A stretch of DNA of 64,000 bases, from NCBI RefSeq assembly GCF_017939705.1, contig NZ_JAGKSQ010000001.1, positions 124,001 to 188,000 on the forward strand, given 5' to 3'. The notes beneath the pieces are model-generated. The model worked only from the letters and a program-made list of their open reading frames with translations. It was not told where the DNA came from and ran no database searches. Below, piece by piece: positions 1-8,864 of this stretch. Origin of the DNA: Halalkalibacter suaedae (GTDB lineage Bacteria > Bacillota > Bacilli > Bacillales > Bacillaceae_D). Position 1 is the stretch's first letter, and every line of letters starts with the position of its first letter. Both the position numbers and the translations under genes were made by a program.

Positions 1-2367
1 AGGTTTTTCAAAGGCCATAATCTCCATAGTTGCGAGTTCTTCATTGTCCCAAAAATGCTTCTTCTCTGCTTGCCACCACTGCTCAAGTCTCCTTTGCCAT
101 TGTTGTTTCATTAACAGCAAATCAAATTTAGAAATTTCCGGGCTCTGACTTTCGACATAGTCCCACTTTTGTTCAAACATTGCTAATAGCCTAGAAGGAA
201 CCTGTTCAAGCACCGACTTCTCTACTGATCCAAACGGTCGGCCAATTAAGTTAAATTCATGATAGAGTTCTTCAATAAGTGAGTGGATTACTTGACCAAT
301 TTCAAGCGGAGACACTGACTCCTGCTCTTGATTCGGTTCATTAACTTCTAATGCTCGTTCCATTGCGTAACGAAACGGACAACGTGCATAGCTTTCTAGC
401 TCGGTTACTGAAACAACCTGCTTCCGTTGCTTTTCTTGATGGGCTACCGACAAATGCTCCTCCGCTCCCTCTATTCGCCGTTGACGGTCTTTTATGACCT
501 GTAGCGATTGAGGTATGCCTTCTGATTGAAAACCCTCTCCAAGGAAATACGCTAGCTTCTCCAAATGATTTTGTTCACTAAAGCTAAATCCGTTTGAGAG
601 ACGCTTTTTCCAAGACCACTCCTCTTCAACTAGATCCAACTCGGTTAAAATGGGCGAAGGTAAATACGGATGGTTCGTGTCAACACCCTTAACATAGGTA
701 AAGAGAATAACTTCCGACACATAGAACAATTGCTCAAAATGTGCGAGCTGTTTCTCTTGAAAATGTAGTTGAGTCGGTGCACTAAAACGAACTGGTAGCT
801 GGACTAAATCTCTCTCTTGAACGTACCCACTCAAATGATGAGGGGCAGGAAAGGCACCCTCATTCATTCCAACGACAAAAAGTTTCTTTCCTTTAAATAA
901 GCTGATATCACGAAAGCTATGAATCGAGACACCTTTCTTCACTGCTCTTTTACTGAAAAGCGTTAATGAATCACCTTGCTCTCGTAGCCATTCAATAAAC
1001 AAATCTGGAGTAATAAGCAGATGTTCAAGTCTTTTTTCAACAAGCAACGCTTGATAGGACTCGATCCGCTCTCTAATCAGTTCAAAAGCTTTGTATTCAT
1101 CTACCATTCCTTTAAGAGTCGAAGCCGGTTGATCGTTACTGAATTGTTTTTCCCAATAAGCAAGTAAAGGTAACTCATTCATTATTTTCGCTAATCTTGA
1201 TAAATACTCGACAAAGGAAGCCTGCTTCGGTAAACGCAGCTCAGTAATCATTCTAAATAGCGACTCATGCTCTTGATCAAGCCACTCTCGACTTTGTAGG
1301 AATAATTGCTTTTGTTTCGCAAATGTTAGTCCACTAATATGATATAGCTTGAGAATTTGCTCAACTAAGGGCAACTGTTCCCATTTTGTTTTTGACCGAT
1401 CATTACCTTTAATGATTGAGAGTAAAAACGAGTATATCGCAGTCGAAGCCACCGGTCGTTTTTGAGCTATATTTACTGGAATGTGATACATCGTCGTATA
1501 ACGTTCAAGCTCAGCTAATGCGGTGCGTTCATCTACTAATAAAATCCCAATCTCCTCGTAAGCTTCCTGACTTAAATGAATCTCTTCCATAATCCCTTTC
1601 CACTGTTCCTCCATTGTCGTTGCTGAGATTAATTTCAGCTCAGAAGCCTGCAAATGGGTATGAGGGGTACCTAGTTGCTCAACAAAGCCAATCTCCTTTA
1701 GTTCACTAACGGTGCGAGCAGTAATATCGAATCGTTCATGATGCGGTAGAAAGATTTCTATCTTGACATTCGCCTTCTTCAAAGCCTCAATGAGAAGAGC
1801 TTGCAAGGGACTGAAATCAAAAAAACCATCTACCATAATGATAGAAAGATTACTATCATTTGAGTGATTAGTTAAATGATTAATTGCTGCTAAAATTCTG
1901 TTCTCAGGATCTAACAATCGCCTTTCGTCTACTACCTTTTCTTCATATTGACTAAATAAAGAAGATAGAGAATGTAAAGATACCGGTAGGTCCTCAATCG
2001 ATAAGCCAAGTCGTTTAATTTGTCCATAAGTGTCAGCATAGCCATTCGCCTTAGCTATATCAATCTCGTCATTAGCAAGAGCCTTGTGTGCCTCTCTAAT
2101 AAACTGTTGAAAGAACAGAGAACGCTCTTGTTCCGAAATAGAAAGATAATTCAATTCTGCTTTATCTAAAATATAAGTTGCCAGATCATCGAAGGTACTA
2201 ATGAGCAGACCCGGTTGTTTTTGGCGGGCTTGTTTTAGCCAAGAGAAAGAGGGCAATAAATAAAAAGCTGGTTTATTCTCTTCTTTTTGAATCTCATAAG
2301 CCCTTTGAAGTCTGCTTGAGTTTGCCACATCACGCAAATGAGTTGCGTAAACCACTTGCTTGCTCAA
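1..2367 (-). CDS. AddB-like helicase/nuclease family protein, 3' end outside window
   Basis: An open frame of 789 codons reads leftwards off the window edge. The start is TTG at 2367-2365, overlapping the TGA stop of the acetyltransferase gene. Several AddB landmarks are visible: a segment FYLLPSFSW near residue 33, IPVNIAQKRPVAS near residue 296, a motif VI-like block VVGMNEGAFPAP near residue 499, and an E..YARCPFRY segment with Cys at residue 663. The last resembles the first iron-sulphur cysteine region that opens the AddB/RecB-type nuclease domain. The nuclease core and the other three cysteines would lie beyond the window. The N-terminus (SKQVVYATHLRDVANSSRLQ) has no GxxGxGKT Walker A motif, unlike classical AddB. 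It may be a paralogue or a diverged exonuclease subunit. I checked the frame by translating several blocks and saw no stop. Confidence 0.8.
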   Translation of the reverse strand, partial: MSKQVVYATHLRDVANSSRLQRAYEIQKEENKPAFYLLPSFSWLKQARQKQPGLLISTFDDLATYILDKAELNYLSISEQERSLFFQQFIREAHKALANDEIDIAKANGYADTYGQIKRLGLSIEDLPVSLHSLSSLFSQYEEKVVDERRLLDPENRILAAINHLTNHSNDSNLSIIMVDGFFDFSPLQALLIEALKKANVKIEIFLPHHERFDITARTVSELKEIGFVEQLGTPHTHLQASELKLISATTMEEQWKGIMEEIHLSQEAYEEIGILLVDERTALAELERYTTMYHIPVNIAQKRPVASTAIYSFLLSIIKGNDRSKTKWEQLPLVEQILKLYHISGLTFAKQKQLFLQSREWLDQEHESLFRMITELRLPKQASFVEYLSRLAKIMNELPLLAYWEKQFSNDQPASTLKGMVDEYKAFELIRERIESYQALLVEKRLEHLLITPDLFIEWLREQGDSLTLFSKRAVKKGVSIHSFRDISLFKGKKLFVVGMNEGAFPAPHHLSGYVQERDLVQLPVRFSAPTQLHFQEKQLAHFEQLFYVSEVILFTYVKGVDTNHPYLPSPILTELDLVEEEWSWKKRLSNGFSFSEQNHLEKLAYFLGEGFQSEGIPQSLQVIKDRQRRIEGAEEHLSVAHQEKQRKQVVSVTELESYARCPFRYAMERALEVNEPNQEQESVSPLEIGQVIHSLIEELYHEFNLIGRPFGSVEKSVLEQVPSRLLAMFEQKWDYVESQSPEISKFDLLLMKQQWQRRLEQWWQAEKKHFWDNEELATMEIMAFEKP

Positions 2368-2825
2368 TTGACATCTTCCTCCCCTTTTAAACGGATCATA
2401 TCAATATGCAAAATACCGTCTAAATCATAAGGATCTGAAACCTTATTGAATCCAAATGATTCATAGAACTGTTCTAAATAGCACTGTGCGTGGATCAATA
2501 TCGTATCAATGTTTAATCGTTTCTCAGCAAAACTAATGGCTTCTTTCATTAGGAGTTGACCATACCCCTTTTTCCGAGCTCCTTGATGCACAATGACACG
2601 TCCAATCGAAGCATGATCCCCTACTACTCCCGCTGGGAAGACACGGCTGTAAGCAACGAGCTTGTCCCCCTCATATCCGAGCAAATGGTACGCAGCCTGA
2701 TCCTTCCCGTCCAACTCATGATAGGGACAGTCCTGTTCAACGACGAAGACATCAACCCTAAGCTTCAACACCTCATATAATTCATTCGTAGATAAGTCAT
2801 CAAATGTTTTTATTAGCCAATCCAT
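2364..2825 (-). CDS. GNAT family N-acetyltransferase, ElaA type
   Basis: The product has 153 residues and matches the ElaA branch of the GNAT fold. The N-terminus has the LKLRVDVFVVEQDCPYHELD stretch typical of that group. The acetyl-CoA pyrophosphate-binding loop is seen as ARKKGYGQLLM near residues 83-93. A C-terminal AQCYLEQFYESFGF block matches GNAT motif B. The acceptor substrate is unknown. The stop codon overlaps the TTG start of the AddB-like gene, so the two are probably co-transcribed and translationally coupled. Family assignment is firm; the physiological role is not known. Confidence 0.85.
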   Translation of the reverse strand: MDWLIKTFDDLSTNELYEVLKLRVDVFVVEQDCPYHELDGKDQAAYHLLGYEGDKLVAYSRVFPAGVVGDHASIGRVIVHQGARKKGYGQLLMKEAISFAEKRLNIDTILIHAQCYLEQFYESFGFNKVSDPYDLDGILHIDMIRLKGEEDVN

Positions 2826-2871
2826 CGTATCCCTCTCTCTTACCTTTTGGGTCTAGTTTACCATGATAAAC

Positions 2872-2908
2872 AAGAAAAAGAGAGCTATACGGTTAACCCG
2901 ATAGCTCC
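2872..2908 (-). terminator. terminator after yisL
   Basis: The arms GAGCTAT (2882-2888) and ATAGCTC (2901-2907), extended by an inner CGG/CCG pairing, form a hairpin. Read on the minus strand it is followed by CTCTTTTTCTTG. It lies just after the yisL stop. Confidence 0.7.
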
Positions 2909-2913
2909 CATTT

Positions 2914-3288
2914 TTAGAAGGTTATAACACCAAAACCAATAAGGACAACGACAATTAACGTGATTGCAAATAAAATCCAATAAGTCATGGCTTGCTGCCC
3001 AAGTGTTCCTTTTTTCGTACGAACGAGGATCATTTCCATAGCATAGATAAGAACTAGGGCAATGATACCTTTGACTACATACACAGGCGTAAAACTATAC
3101 CCAATCAACGTACCAATACCAGAAACAATCATAATGACATAAAATAAGCGTAGGATCATATGTACAATTTTCGACGCCTTGTTCTTGCCAGCCTTAAGTA
3201 AAAAATAACTAATGACAAAAAGCAAAATCGTAATCGCCCACGAACCAGTGTGAGACTGATAAAAAATATTCAATAATGTTTGTGACAA
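2914..3288 (-). CDS. yisL: YisL family (UPF0344/DUF1516) small membrane protein
   Basis: The 124-residue product has four hydrophobic segments (about residues 17-33, 43-63, 69-86 and 102-122). The block KIVHMILRLFYVIMI and the later AMEMILVRTKKG resemble remembered B. subtilis YisL, which has a similar length (118). The family is membrane-embedded and of unknown function. It stands between the phoU terminator and its own terminator, so it is probably monocistronic. Confidence 0.8.
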   Translation of the reverse strand: MSQTLLNIFYQSHTGSWAITILLFVISYFLLKAGKNKASKIVHMILRLFYVIMIVSGIGTLIGYSFTPVYVVKGIIALVLIYAMEMILVRTKKGTLGQQAMTYWILFAITLIVVVLIGFGVITF

Positions 3289-3431
3289 AAAAACAACCTC
3301 CTTAAACGTTTTTCATTGTTAAGTATAATCTAGAAAACAAGATTTAACCAAGCATAAATAAAAATTACTATAAAAGATAAGGATCATACTGAAAACCTTG
3401 GACTCGTTGTCTTAAGTATAAATAAATGTTT

Positions 3432-3466
3432 AAAGCCTACTATGTAGGAATCTCATAGTAGGCTTT
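3432..3466 (-). terminator. terminator of the pst operon
   Basis: A perfect 13-bp inverted repeat, AAAGCCTACTATG (3432-3444) and CATAGTAGGCTTT (3454-3466), lies about 30 bp past the phoU stop. On the minus strand it is followed by TTTAAACATTTATT, an imperfect U-tract. Confidence 0.65.
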
Positions 3467-3493
3467 AGGGCAATTGGTTTGCGGCTCGGTATC

Positions 3494-4147
3494 TTAGTTC
3501 AAATCAAAATGCTTGCCGTTCACTTCATAAACAACCCATTCAGCAATATTCGTTGCGTAATCAGCAATACGCTCAATGTAGCGACCAATAAAGGCGAGCT
3601 GAGTCACTTGATCAACTTCCATATTTAAGTCCTTATTTGAAAACAGTTCACGGATAAATTCACCATATAAATGATCGACTTTATCATCCATTGTTGCAAT
3701 CTTTTGGGCCATTAGAAGATCCGTTTTTTCATATGCTTCCAAGGCTTGATTGACCATCACTTGGGCCATTCCAAACATTGTAACAATATGATCTTGATAG
3801 GTTAAATGTGCATTCGAATTCATCCTTTTCGCCTGCTTTGCCATATCAACTGCTAAATCGGCAACTCGCTCTAAATCACTTGAAATTTTTAAGGCAACAA
3901 TCAATTTTCTTAGATCCGTTGCAACTGGTTGTTGTTTAGAAATAATTAACGTTACTTGATCGTGCATATGCAGTTCTAACTGGTTGATTTTGTAATCTTC
4001 AGTAATGACTTTTTCCATCATCGCGGTATTGGTTGAATTCCAAGAATCTATTACAGTAAGAAGCACACCTTCTACTTGTCTACCCATTTCTAGTATCCGC
4101 TGCTTCACTGTATTAAGTTGTGAGTCAAAACTAAGCCGAACTGTCAT
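3494..4147 (-). CDS. phoU: phosphate transport system regulator PhoU
   Basis: The 217-residue product is all-helical with the two-fold PhoU repeat. The first repeat contains ATDLRKLIVALKISSDLERV at about residues 77-96. The second ends with FIGRYIERIADYATNIAEWV. Both carry the acidic E/D..R..D metal-site pattern of PhoU. PhoU couples the PstSCAB transporter to the PhoR sensor kinase and keeps the Pho response off when phosphate is plentiful. It is the last gene of pstSCAB-phoU. B. subtilis lacks phoU in its pst operon, so its presence here is a difference from that model. Confidence 0.95.
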   Translation of the reverse strand: MTVRLSFDSQLNTVKQRILEMGRQVEGVLLTVIDSWNSTNTAMMEKVITEDYKINQLELHMHDQVTLIISKQQPVATDLRKLIVALKISSDLERVADLAVDMAKQAKRMNSNAHLTYQDHIVTMFGMAQVMVNQALEAYEKTDLLMAQKIATMDDKVDHLYGEFIRELFSNKDLNMEVDQVTQLAFIGRYIERIADYATNIAEWVVYEVNGKHFDLN

Positions 4148-4165
4148 ATCAAATCAAACTCCTTA

Positions 4166-4999
4166 TTAACCAAAACGTCCAGTGATGTAATCCTCTGTCC
4201 GTTTGTCAGATGGATTAGAAAAAATAGTATCCGTTTCATCATATTCAACAACTTCTCCATTTAAGAAGAAGGCTGTTTTATTAGAAATACGTGCTGCTTG
4301 TTGCATATTATGAGTAACAATCGTAATTGAGTACTCTTTTCTTAGCTCTTGAATAAGCTCCTCAACTTTTAATGTTGATTTCGGATCAAGAGCTGATGTA
4401 GGTTCATCCATTAAAATAACATCAGGTTCAATTGCTAAACAGCGTGCAATGCAAAGGCGTTGTTGCTGACCACCAGATAAGCCATACGCATTTTCACTAA
4501 GACGGTCCTTAACTTCTTCCCAGATATAGGCACCACGTAAGCTCATTTCTACAATCTCATCTAGGATTTTTTTATTTTTAATCCCATGAATTCTAGGTCC
4601 GTAAGCAATATTGTCATAGATTGATTTTGGAAATGGATTTGGCTTTTGAAACACCATACCTACTCTTGTACGAAGATCTTCTACTTTAAATGATTTATCA
4701 AGAATGCTCTTACCACGATAAACGATATCTCCAGAAATACGAACAGTCGGAATTAGTTCAACCATTCGGTTTAAGGTTTTAATATATGTGGACTTCCCAC
4801 ATCCAGAGGGTCCTATAATCGCAGTTACTTCCTTCTCATAAATAGAAAGATTAATATTTTTAAGTGCTTGATCACCGCCATACCAAAGGTTTAATGACTT
4901 AGTATCATACACAATTCGTTGGTCTTTCATTTCATTTTCAGGTGACTTACTCTTAATACGATTATCTAATTGCTTTTCAGTTGTTGAAACGAGTCCCAT
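4166..4999 (-). CDS. pstB: phosphate ABC transporter ATP-binding protein PstB
   Basis: The 277-residue ATPase powers phosphate import through PstCA. Walker [10 protein letters not shown] is at residues 63-71, the Q-loop is in [10 protein letters not shown], the signature LSGGQQQR is at 174-181, Walker B DVILMDEP at 193-200 and the switch histidine is in VTHN (H230). The [15 protein letters not shown] block is typical of PstB. The first 25 or so residues form a variable polar extension. It lies 19 bp after pstA and 18 bp before phoU, in one operon. Confidence 0.97.
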   Translation of the reverse strand: MGLVSTTEKQLDNRIKSKSPENEMKDQRIVYDTKSLNLWYGGDQALKNINLSIYEKEVTAIIGPSGCGKSTYIKTLNRMVELIPTVRISGDIVYRGKSILDKSFKVEDLRTRVGMVFQKPNPFPKSIYDNIAYGPRIHGIKNKKILDEIVEMSLRGAYIWEEVKDRLSENAYGLSGGQQQRLCIARCLAIEPDVILMDEPTSALDPKSTLKVEELIQELRKEYSITIVTHNMQQAARISNKTAFFLNGEVVEYDETDTIFSNPSDKRTEDYITGRFG

Positions 5000-5018
5000 A
5001 ATTACTAACCCCCAAAAA

Positions 5019-5903
5019 TTAGTATCTTCTTTGAAATTTATTTCTAATAATAATAGCGATCGAATTCATAATGAATAATACTAGAAGCAAGACAACAATT
5101 GTTGCAGCAGCTAAATTAGCATATTCAGCTACTAAAGCTGAGTCAATTGTCCAGTAATAAATCTGCATTGGTAATATAGTAAATCGATCTAAAATACCGC
5201 CAGGGAACGGAATTAACAATGCTGGAATTCCGATTACGACAAGCGGAGCAGTTTCTCCAATTGCTCTTGAAAGTGATAAAATAACTCCTGTTAAGATTCC
5301 CGGTAATGCAGCAGGTAATACGATGTTTTTAATTGTTTGCCATTTTGTTGCCCCCATACCGTATGATGCTTCACTCAAGAAACTAGGCACCGATCGTATC
5401 GCTTCTTGACTGGCCACAACAACAATTGGAAGGACTAATAGTGACATCGTTAATCCACCAGCTAAAATAACCCCACCTAAATCCATCGCTCTTACAAAAA
5501 CGGTTAACCCTAAAATACCAAAAACAATCGAAGGTACACCCGCTAGATTGGCAATATTCGTTTGGATAAAGGAATGTATCTTGCCTTTTTTTGCATAAGA
5601 CTCTAAGTAAATTGCTGTACCAACACCAAGAAACATCGTAACAGGTGCAACAATTAACATCAGCCATAACGTTCCAAGTATCGCTCCCATAATTCCAGCT
5701 TTGTCTGCATTCGTTGAGAGTTTACCTGTAATGAAATTTAAATCAATCCAGCCCATACTTTGTGAAACGACTCTGGCAATTAATACAACTAGAACAACTA
5801 AGCCGAAAGTAGTTGCGAGAAAGAACAAAATCTTAGCTAAGTTATTCGTCAAAATTCGTGAGTTCATCTTTTTTTGAACTTCAAGTGGATTAATATACTT
5901 CAT
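5019..5903 (-). CDS. pstA: phosphate ABC transporter permease PstA
   Basis: The 294-residue inner-membrane protein has about six transmembrane helices. It carries the EAA loop common to ABC permeases ([29 protein letters not shown] split over residues about 179-206). Together with PstC it forms the high-affinity phosphate channel. The start used begins [10 protein letters not shown]13 ([10 protein letters not shown]) is an alternative nearer to the usual family start. It begins 2 bp after the pstC stop. Confidence 0.95.
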   Translation of the reverse strand: MKYINPLEVQKKMNSRILTNNLAKILFFLATTFGLVVLVVLIARVVSQSMGWIDLNFITGKLSTNADKAGIMGAILGTLWLMLIVAPVTMFLGVGTAIYLESYAKKGKIHSFIQTNIANLAGVPSIVFGILGLTVFVRAMDLGGVILAGGLTMSLLVLPIVVVASQEAIRSVPSFLSEASYGMGATKWQTIKNIVLPAALPGILTGVILSLSRAIGETAPLVVIGIPALLIPFPGGILDRFTILPMQIYYWTIDSALVAEYANLAAATIVVLLLVLFIMNSIAIIIRNKFQRRY

Positions 5904-5905
5904 TT

Positions 5906-6850
5906 TTAATACTCCTCCCTGAATTTACGAGAGATATATCGTGCAAATAAGTTCATTAGAAATGTAAAAACAAAAAGTGTCATAGCGACGGCGTACAAAC
6001 TATAATATATAGTCGAACCGGCTGGAGCGTCTCCACCAGTGACTTCAACAATATAGGCAGTCATTGTCTGCATAGATTGAGTAATGTCGAATGTAAAGTT
6101 CTTAGAGCTTCCACTTGCAATGGTTACGATCATTGTTTCACCAATTGCACGAGAAATACCGAGTACAAATGATGCAATAATTCCAGATAATGCTGCAGGA
6201 ATAATTACACGACCTGTGACTTCTAATTTCGTTGCTCCAAGTGCTAAGGCTCCTTCTCTCATTGAGTTAGGAACTGAACTCATCGCATCTTCAGATAAAG
6301 ATGCTACCATTGGTATAATCATGATACCCATAACAATACCAGGACTAAGAATATTTGTTGCTTCCAAACCAGGAATGAAAGACCTTAGAATTGGAGTAAC
6401 AAATGTAAAAGCGAAAAAACCATAAACAATTGTCGGTATTCCAGCAAGTACTTCAAGTAGGGGCTTCAACACTCTTCTTGCCTTGTCAGAAGCATACTCA
6501 CTCAGAAATACCGCTGTCATTAAACCAATTGGAACGGCTACAATCATCGCAATAAATGATGAAAGAATCGTACCTGTTAAGAGTGGTAGTACCCCAAATA
6601 ACGGCTCTTGACTTAATGGCTTTAATTCTGTTCCAGTAAAGAAGTCTAAAAATGGTACTCGTCTAAAGAATTCAATCGTTTCACTTAAAAGTGTAAATAG
6701 TATACCTAGTGTTGTTAGAATTGAAATTGATGCAATTAGTAATAATAATTTCGGTATTAGCTTTTCTATAATGGATCTAATGTTCCTAGAATTCTTTTTG
6801 TTCTGTATCATCCCTTGTACATCAACGGTCTTACTTATCTTTGCATCCAT
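5906..6850 (-). CDS. pstC: phosphate ABC transporter permease PstC
   Basis: The product has 314 residues from the ATG at 6850 (MDAKISKTVDV), chosen because an AGGGG Shine-Dalgarno stands upstream; the frame is open 33 codons further. It has about six transmembrane helices, a long first periplasmic loop and the EAA loop EGALALGATKLEVTGRVIIP. The AIGETM segment near the C-terminal third is typical for PstC/PstA. It pairs with PstA, and its gene lies 119 bp after pstS, the usual order. Confidence 0.95.
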   Translation of the reverse strand: MDAKISKTVDVQGMIQNKKNSRNIRSIIEKLIPKLLLLIASISILTTLGILFTLLSETIEFFRRVPFLDFFTGTELKPLSQEPLFGVLPLLTGTILSSFIAMIVAVPIGLMTAVFLSEYASDKARRVLKPLLEVLAGIPTIVYGFFAFTFVTPILRSFIPGLEATNILSPGIVMGIMIIPMVASLSEDAMSSVPNSMREGALALGATKLEVTGRVIIPAALSGIIASFVLGISRAIGETMIVTIASGSSKNFTFDITQSMQTMTAYIVEVTGGDAPAGSTIYYSLYAVAMTLFVFTFLMNLFARYISRKFREEY

Positions 6851-6969
6851 TTTTAGGATTTCCCCTTTCATCCCTATAAACCTATTTAAAGCAAAGCAAA
6901 TGAAATAATAAAGCATAGGAGGAGATGAGAAGTAGCGAGCTACTCCCATCTCCTACAGTAACTATTAAC

Positions 6970-7965
6970 TTATTTTAATCCTTCAAGGAATTCAACATAC
7001 GATTGAAGCTCTTCTTCTGGAAGTGGAGCAAATCCAGTTTCACCAGCAAACTCATTTACATTGTTTACTACATAAAGAGCATAGTCTAATACTTCAGGTC
7101 TTTCTTTAGCACTATTAACATTTAAATATGTGAATACAGGACGCGTAAATGGTGCATATGCAGCATCTTCACCGATTGTCTCTAATGATGGCTCAACTGG
7201 GCCTTCACCAAAATCAACGTTAACAGCCTTAAGCTTATCTTGGTTGTTTACGTAGTAACCAAAACCAAAGAATGCAATTCCATTCACATCTTCTGCTACT
7301 AAATTAACAAGATTCGAATATTCTTGTTGAAGATTAACTGAATCAACTAGATCTTCTTTTTCTAGAATTTTCTCATAGAAAAATTCGTACGTACCATGGT
7401 TTTCGTTAGGACCCATTGGCTTAATCTCTTCATCTGGGAAACTCGGATCTAAATCAGACCACTTAGTTACTCCACCATCATGCTTGAAAATACTAATTAA
7501 TTGCTCATCTGTTAATTCTGTAGCCCAATCATTTTCAGGGTGAATAACAAATGTTAATCCATCTAATGCTACTTTGAACTCTTTTACTTCGATTCCAAGG
7601 TCATCAGCGATTGCTTGTTCTTCTTCTTTAATTTGGCGTGAAGCATTATTGAAATCTGTTCCACCATCAACTAAGAACTTTTGGAAACCAGCACTCGTAC
7701 CTGCACGACTCACAGGAACAACTACTCCTTCTTGCACACTTGTTTGATATTCTTCAGCTAAAGCTGACATTAAAGGATACACAGTACCTGAACCATCAAT
7801 ATTAACTTCACCTTCTAAAGCTGTTTCTTCTGTTTCAGCTTCTTCTGTCTCAGTCTCTTCTGTTTCAGCCCCTGTATTTTCCTCAGGTGCTTCTTCATCA
7901 GTACCACATGCAGCTACGAATGCCATAAGAGTTGCCATTACTAATAACAATAAAAGTTTTTTCAC
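6970..7965 (-). CDS. pstS: phosphate-binding lipoprotein PstS
   Basis: The start is GTG at 7965, preceded by GGGAGG at 8-nt spacing; an in-frame ATG ten codons upstream has no such site. The precursor has a lipoprotein signal peptide (KKLLLLLVMATLMAF) and lipobox VAAC. A strongly acidic linker rich in Glu and Thr follows and probably tethers the domain to the membrane. The periplasmic-binding-protein fold begins at EVNIDGSGTVYPL; GSGTVYP and SRAGTSAGFQKF are PstS phosphate-binding loops. It delivers phosphate to PstCA and is the first gene of the operon, behind a Pho box. Confidence 0.96.
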   Translation of the reverse strand: MKKLLLLLVMATLMAFVAACGTDEEAPEENTGAETEETETEEAETEETALEGEVNIDGSGTVYPLMSALAEEYQTSVQEGVVVPVSRAGTSAGFQKFLVDGGTDFNNASRQIKEEEQAIADDLGIEVKEFKVALDGLTFVIHPENDWATELTDEQLISIFKHDGGVTKWSDLDPSFPDEEIKPMGPNENHGTYEFFYEKILEKEDLVDSVNLQQEYSNLVNLVAEDVNGIAFFGFGYYVNNQDKLKAVNVDFGEGPVEPSLETIGEDAAYAPFTRPVFTYLNVNSAKERPEVLDYALYVVNNVNEFAGETGFAPLPEEELQSYVEFLEGLK

Positions 7966-8030
7966 TCCATTGTCCTCCCTTTTCTCTTTAACCAAGTATA
8001 TGTAGAAGGTGTTTCCCTCTCACAATTGCT

Positions 8031-8090
8031 AGTATAGTGGGACAATATTAAGTGCGTATGACTAGTTTGTAAAGGTTTTGTAAATGTAAG
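8031..8090 (-). promoter_or_regulatory. PhoP box and promoter of pstSCAB-phoU
   Basis: Read on the minus strand, TTTACA at 8079-8084 and TTTACA at 8068-8073 are spaced by exactly 11 bp. They are flanked by CTTACA (8085-8090) and a weaker GTCATA (8057-8062). The known Bacillus PhoP consensus is TT(A/C/T)ACA repeats with 4-6 bp between. A -10 element TATACT (8031-8036) follows, which puts the boxes at the usual -35 to -60 position of PhoP-activated promoters. The start of pstS is about 65 bp downstream. Confidence 0.75.
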
Positions 8091-8252
8091 TAGAAACTGC
8101 TCACTTTTTGGCAAATTTTGTTCCTTATTTGTCATGATTTCCTTTTAGTGACGGGCTTCATCAAAATTAAATAGGAAATATATAGTATCTAGGTTTTTTT
8201 CTTTATTTGTTTAACTTTCAAAACACAACCTTAATAATCAATACATTAAAAA

Positions 8253-8279
8253 GAGATTGGCAATTAAGTATCCAATCTC
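8253..8279 (-). terminator. terminator after the uspA-like gene
   Basis: Arms GAGATTGG (8253-8260) and CCAATCTC (8272-8279) form a hairpin, followed on the minus strand by TTTTTAATGT. Confidence 0.75.
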
Positions 8280-8314
8280 CCTAGGGTTTATATTAAAATG
8301 ATCATCAACAATTA

Positions 8315-8731
8315 CTATTTTACAATCAGTACAGGCTTCTCTACCCTTTTTGCAATTTTATGACTTACACTTCCTAGTACGAACGTTTGAAGTTTATTTA
8401 ATCCACGACTTCCTACAACAACGCAGTCATACTCTCTATCATTTGCGAACTTAACAATGGCAGGGCCGGGTTCGCCGTGGATAATATGAATGGTAAAGTT
8501 GATATTTTCCTGCTTCAGACGTTTAACGATCGGAGCTAATTTTTCCTTTCTTTTTTGTTCAACCTCAAATTTACTATTATAAGCAAGAACATCAGCTTTT
8601 GAGGTAGAACCACTAACAACATAAACAACGTCTAGTGTGCTTTCATTCGATTTTGCTAATTCAATGGCTTTTTCTGCAGATCGCAAGGAGTGGTCAGAAC
8701 CGTCAGCCGCTAACAAAATATGTTTAAACAT
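8315..8731 (-). CDS. universal stress protein, UspA family
   Basis: This single-domain Usp has 138 residues. The N-terminal strand HILLAADGSDHS and the C-terminal nucleotide-binding motif GSRGLNKLQTFVLGSVS (pattern G-2x-G-9x-G-S) mark the ATP-binding class. It probably acts in the cytosol as a stress or energy-state sensor. It lies just downstream of a SulP transporter gene, a recurrent pairing in bacteria, but a strong terminator (8814-8850) between them suggests separate transcription. Confidence 0.9.
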   Translation of the reverse strand: MFKHILLAADGSDHSLRSAEKAIELAKSNESTLDVVYVVSGSTSKADVLAYNSKFEVEQKRKEKLAPIVKRLKQENINFTIHIIHGEPGPAIVKFANDREYDCVVVGSRGLNKLQTFVLGSVSHKIAKRVEKPVLIVK

Positions 8732-8813
8732 AATAGTACCCCCTTTTGTTTATTGTAATCGCTTACATTAGAAAAGTGAATCCTCTTTTTACATTTTATT
8801 TATAATAAGAAAA

Positions 8814-8850
8814 AAGGTGCTGCTAAACATAGATTGTTTAGCAGCACCTT
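8814..8850 (-). terminator. strong terminator after the SulP gene
   Basis: A perfect 16-bp inverted repeat (8814-8829 and 8835-8850, loop of 5) begins 14 bp past the stop codon, and on the minus strand runs into TTTTCTTATTAT. Confidence 0.9.
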
Positions 8851-8864
8851 CTAATTCATTTGTA

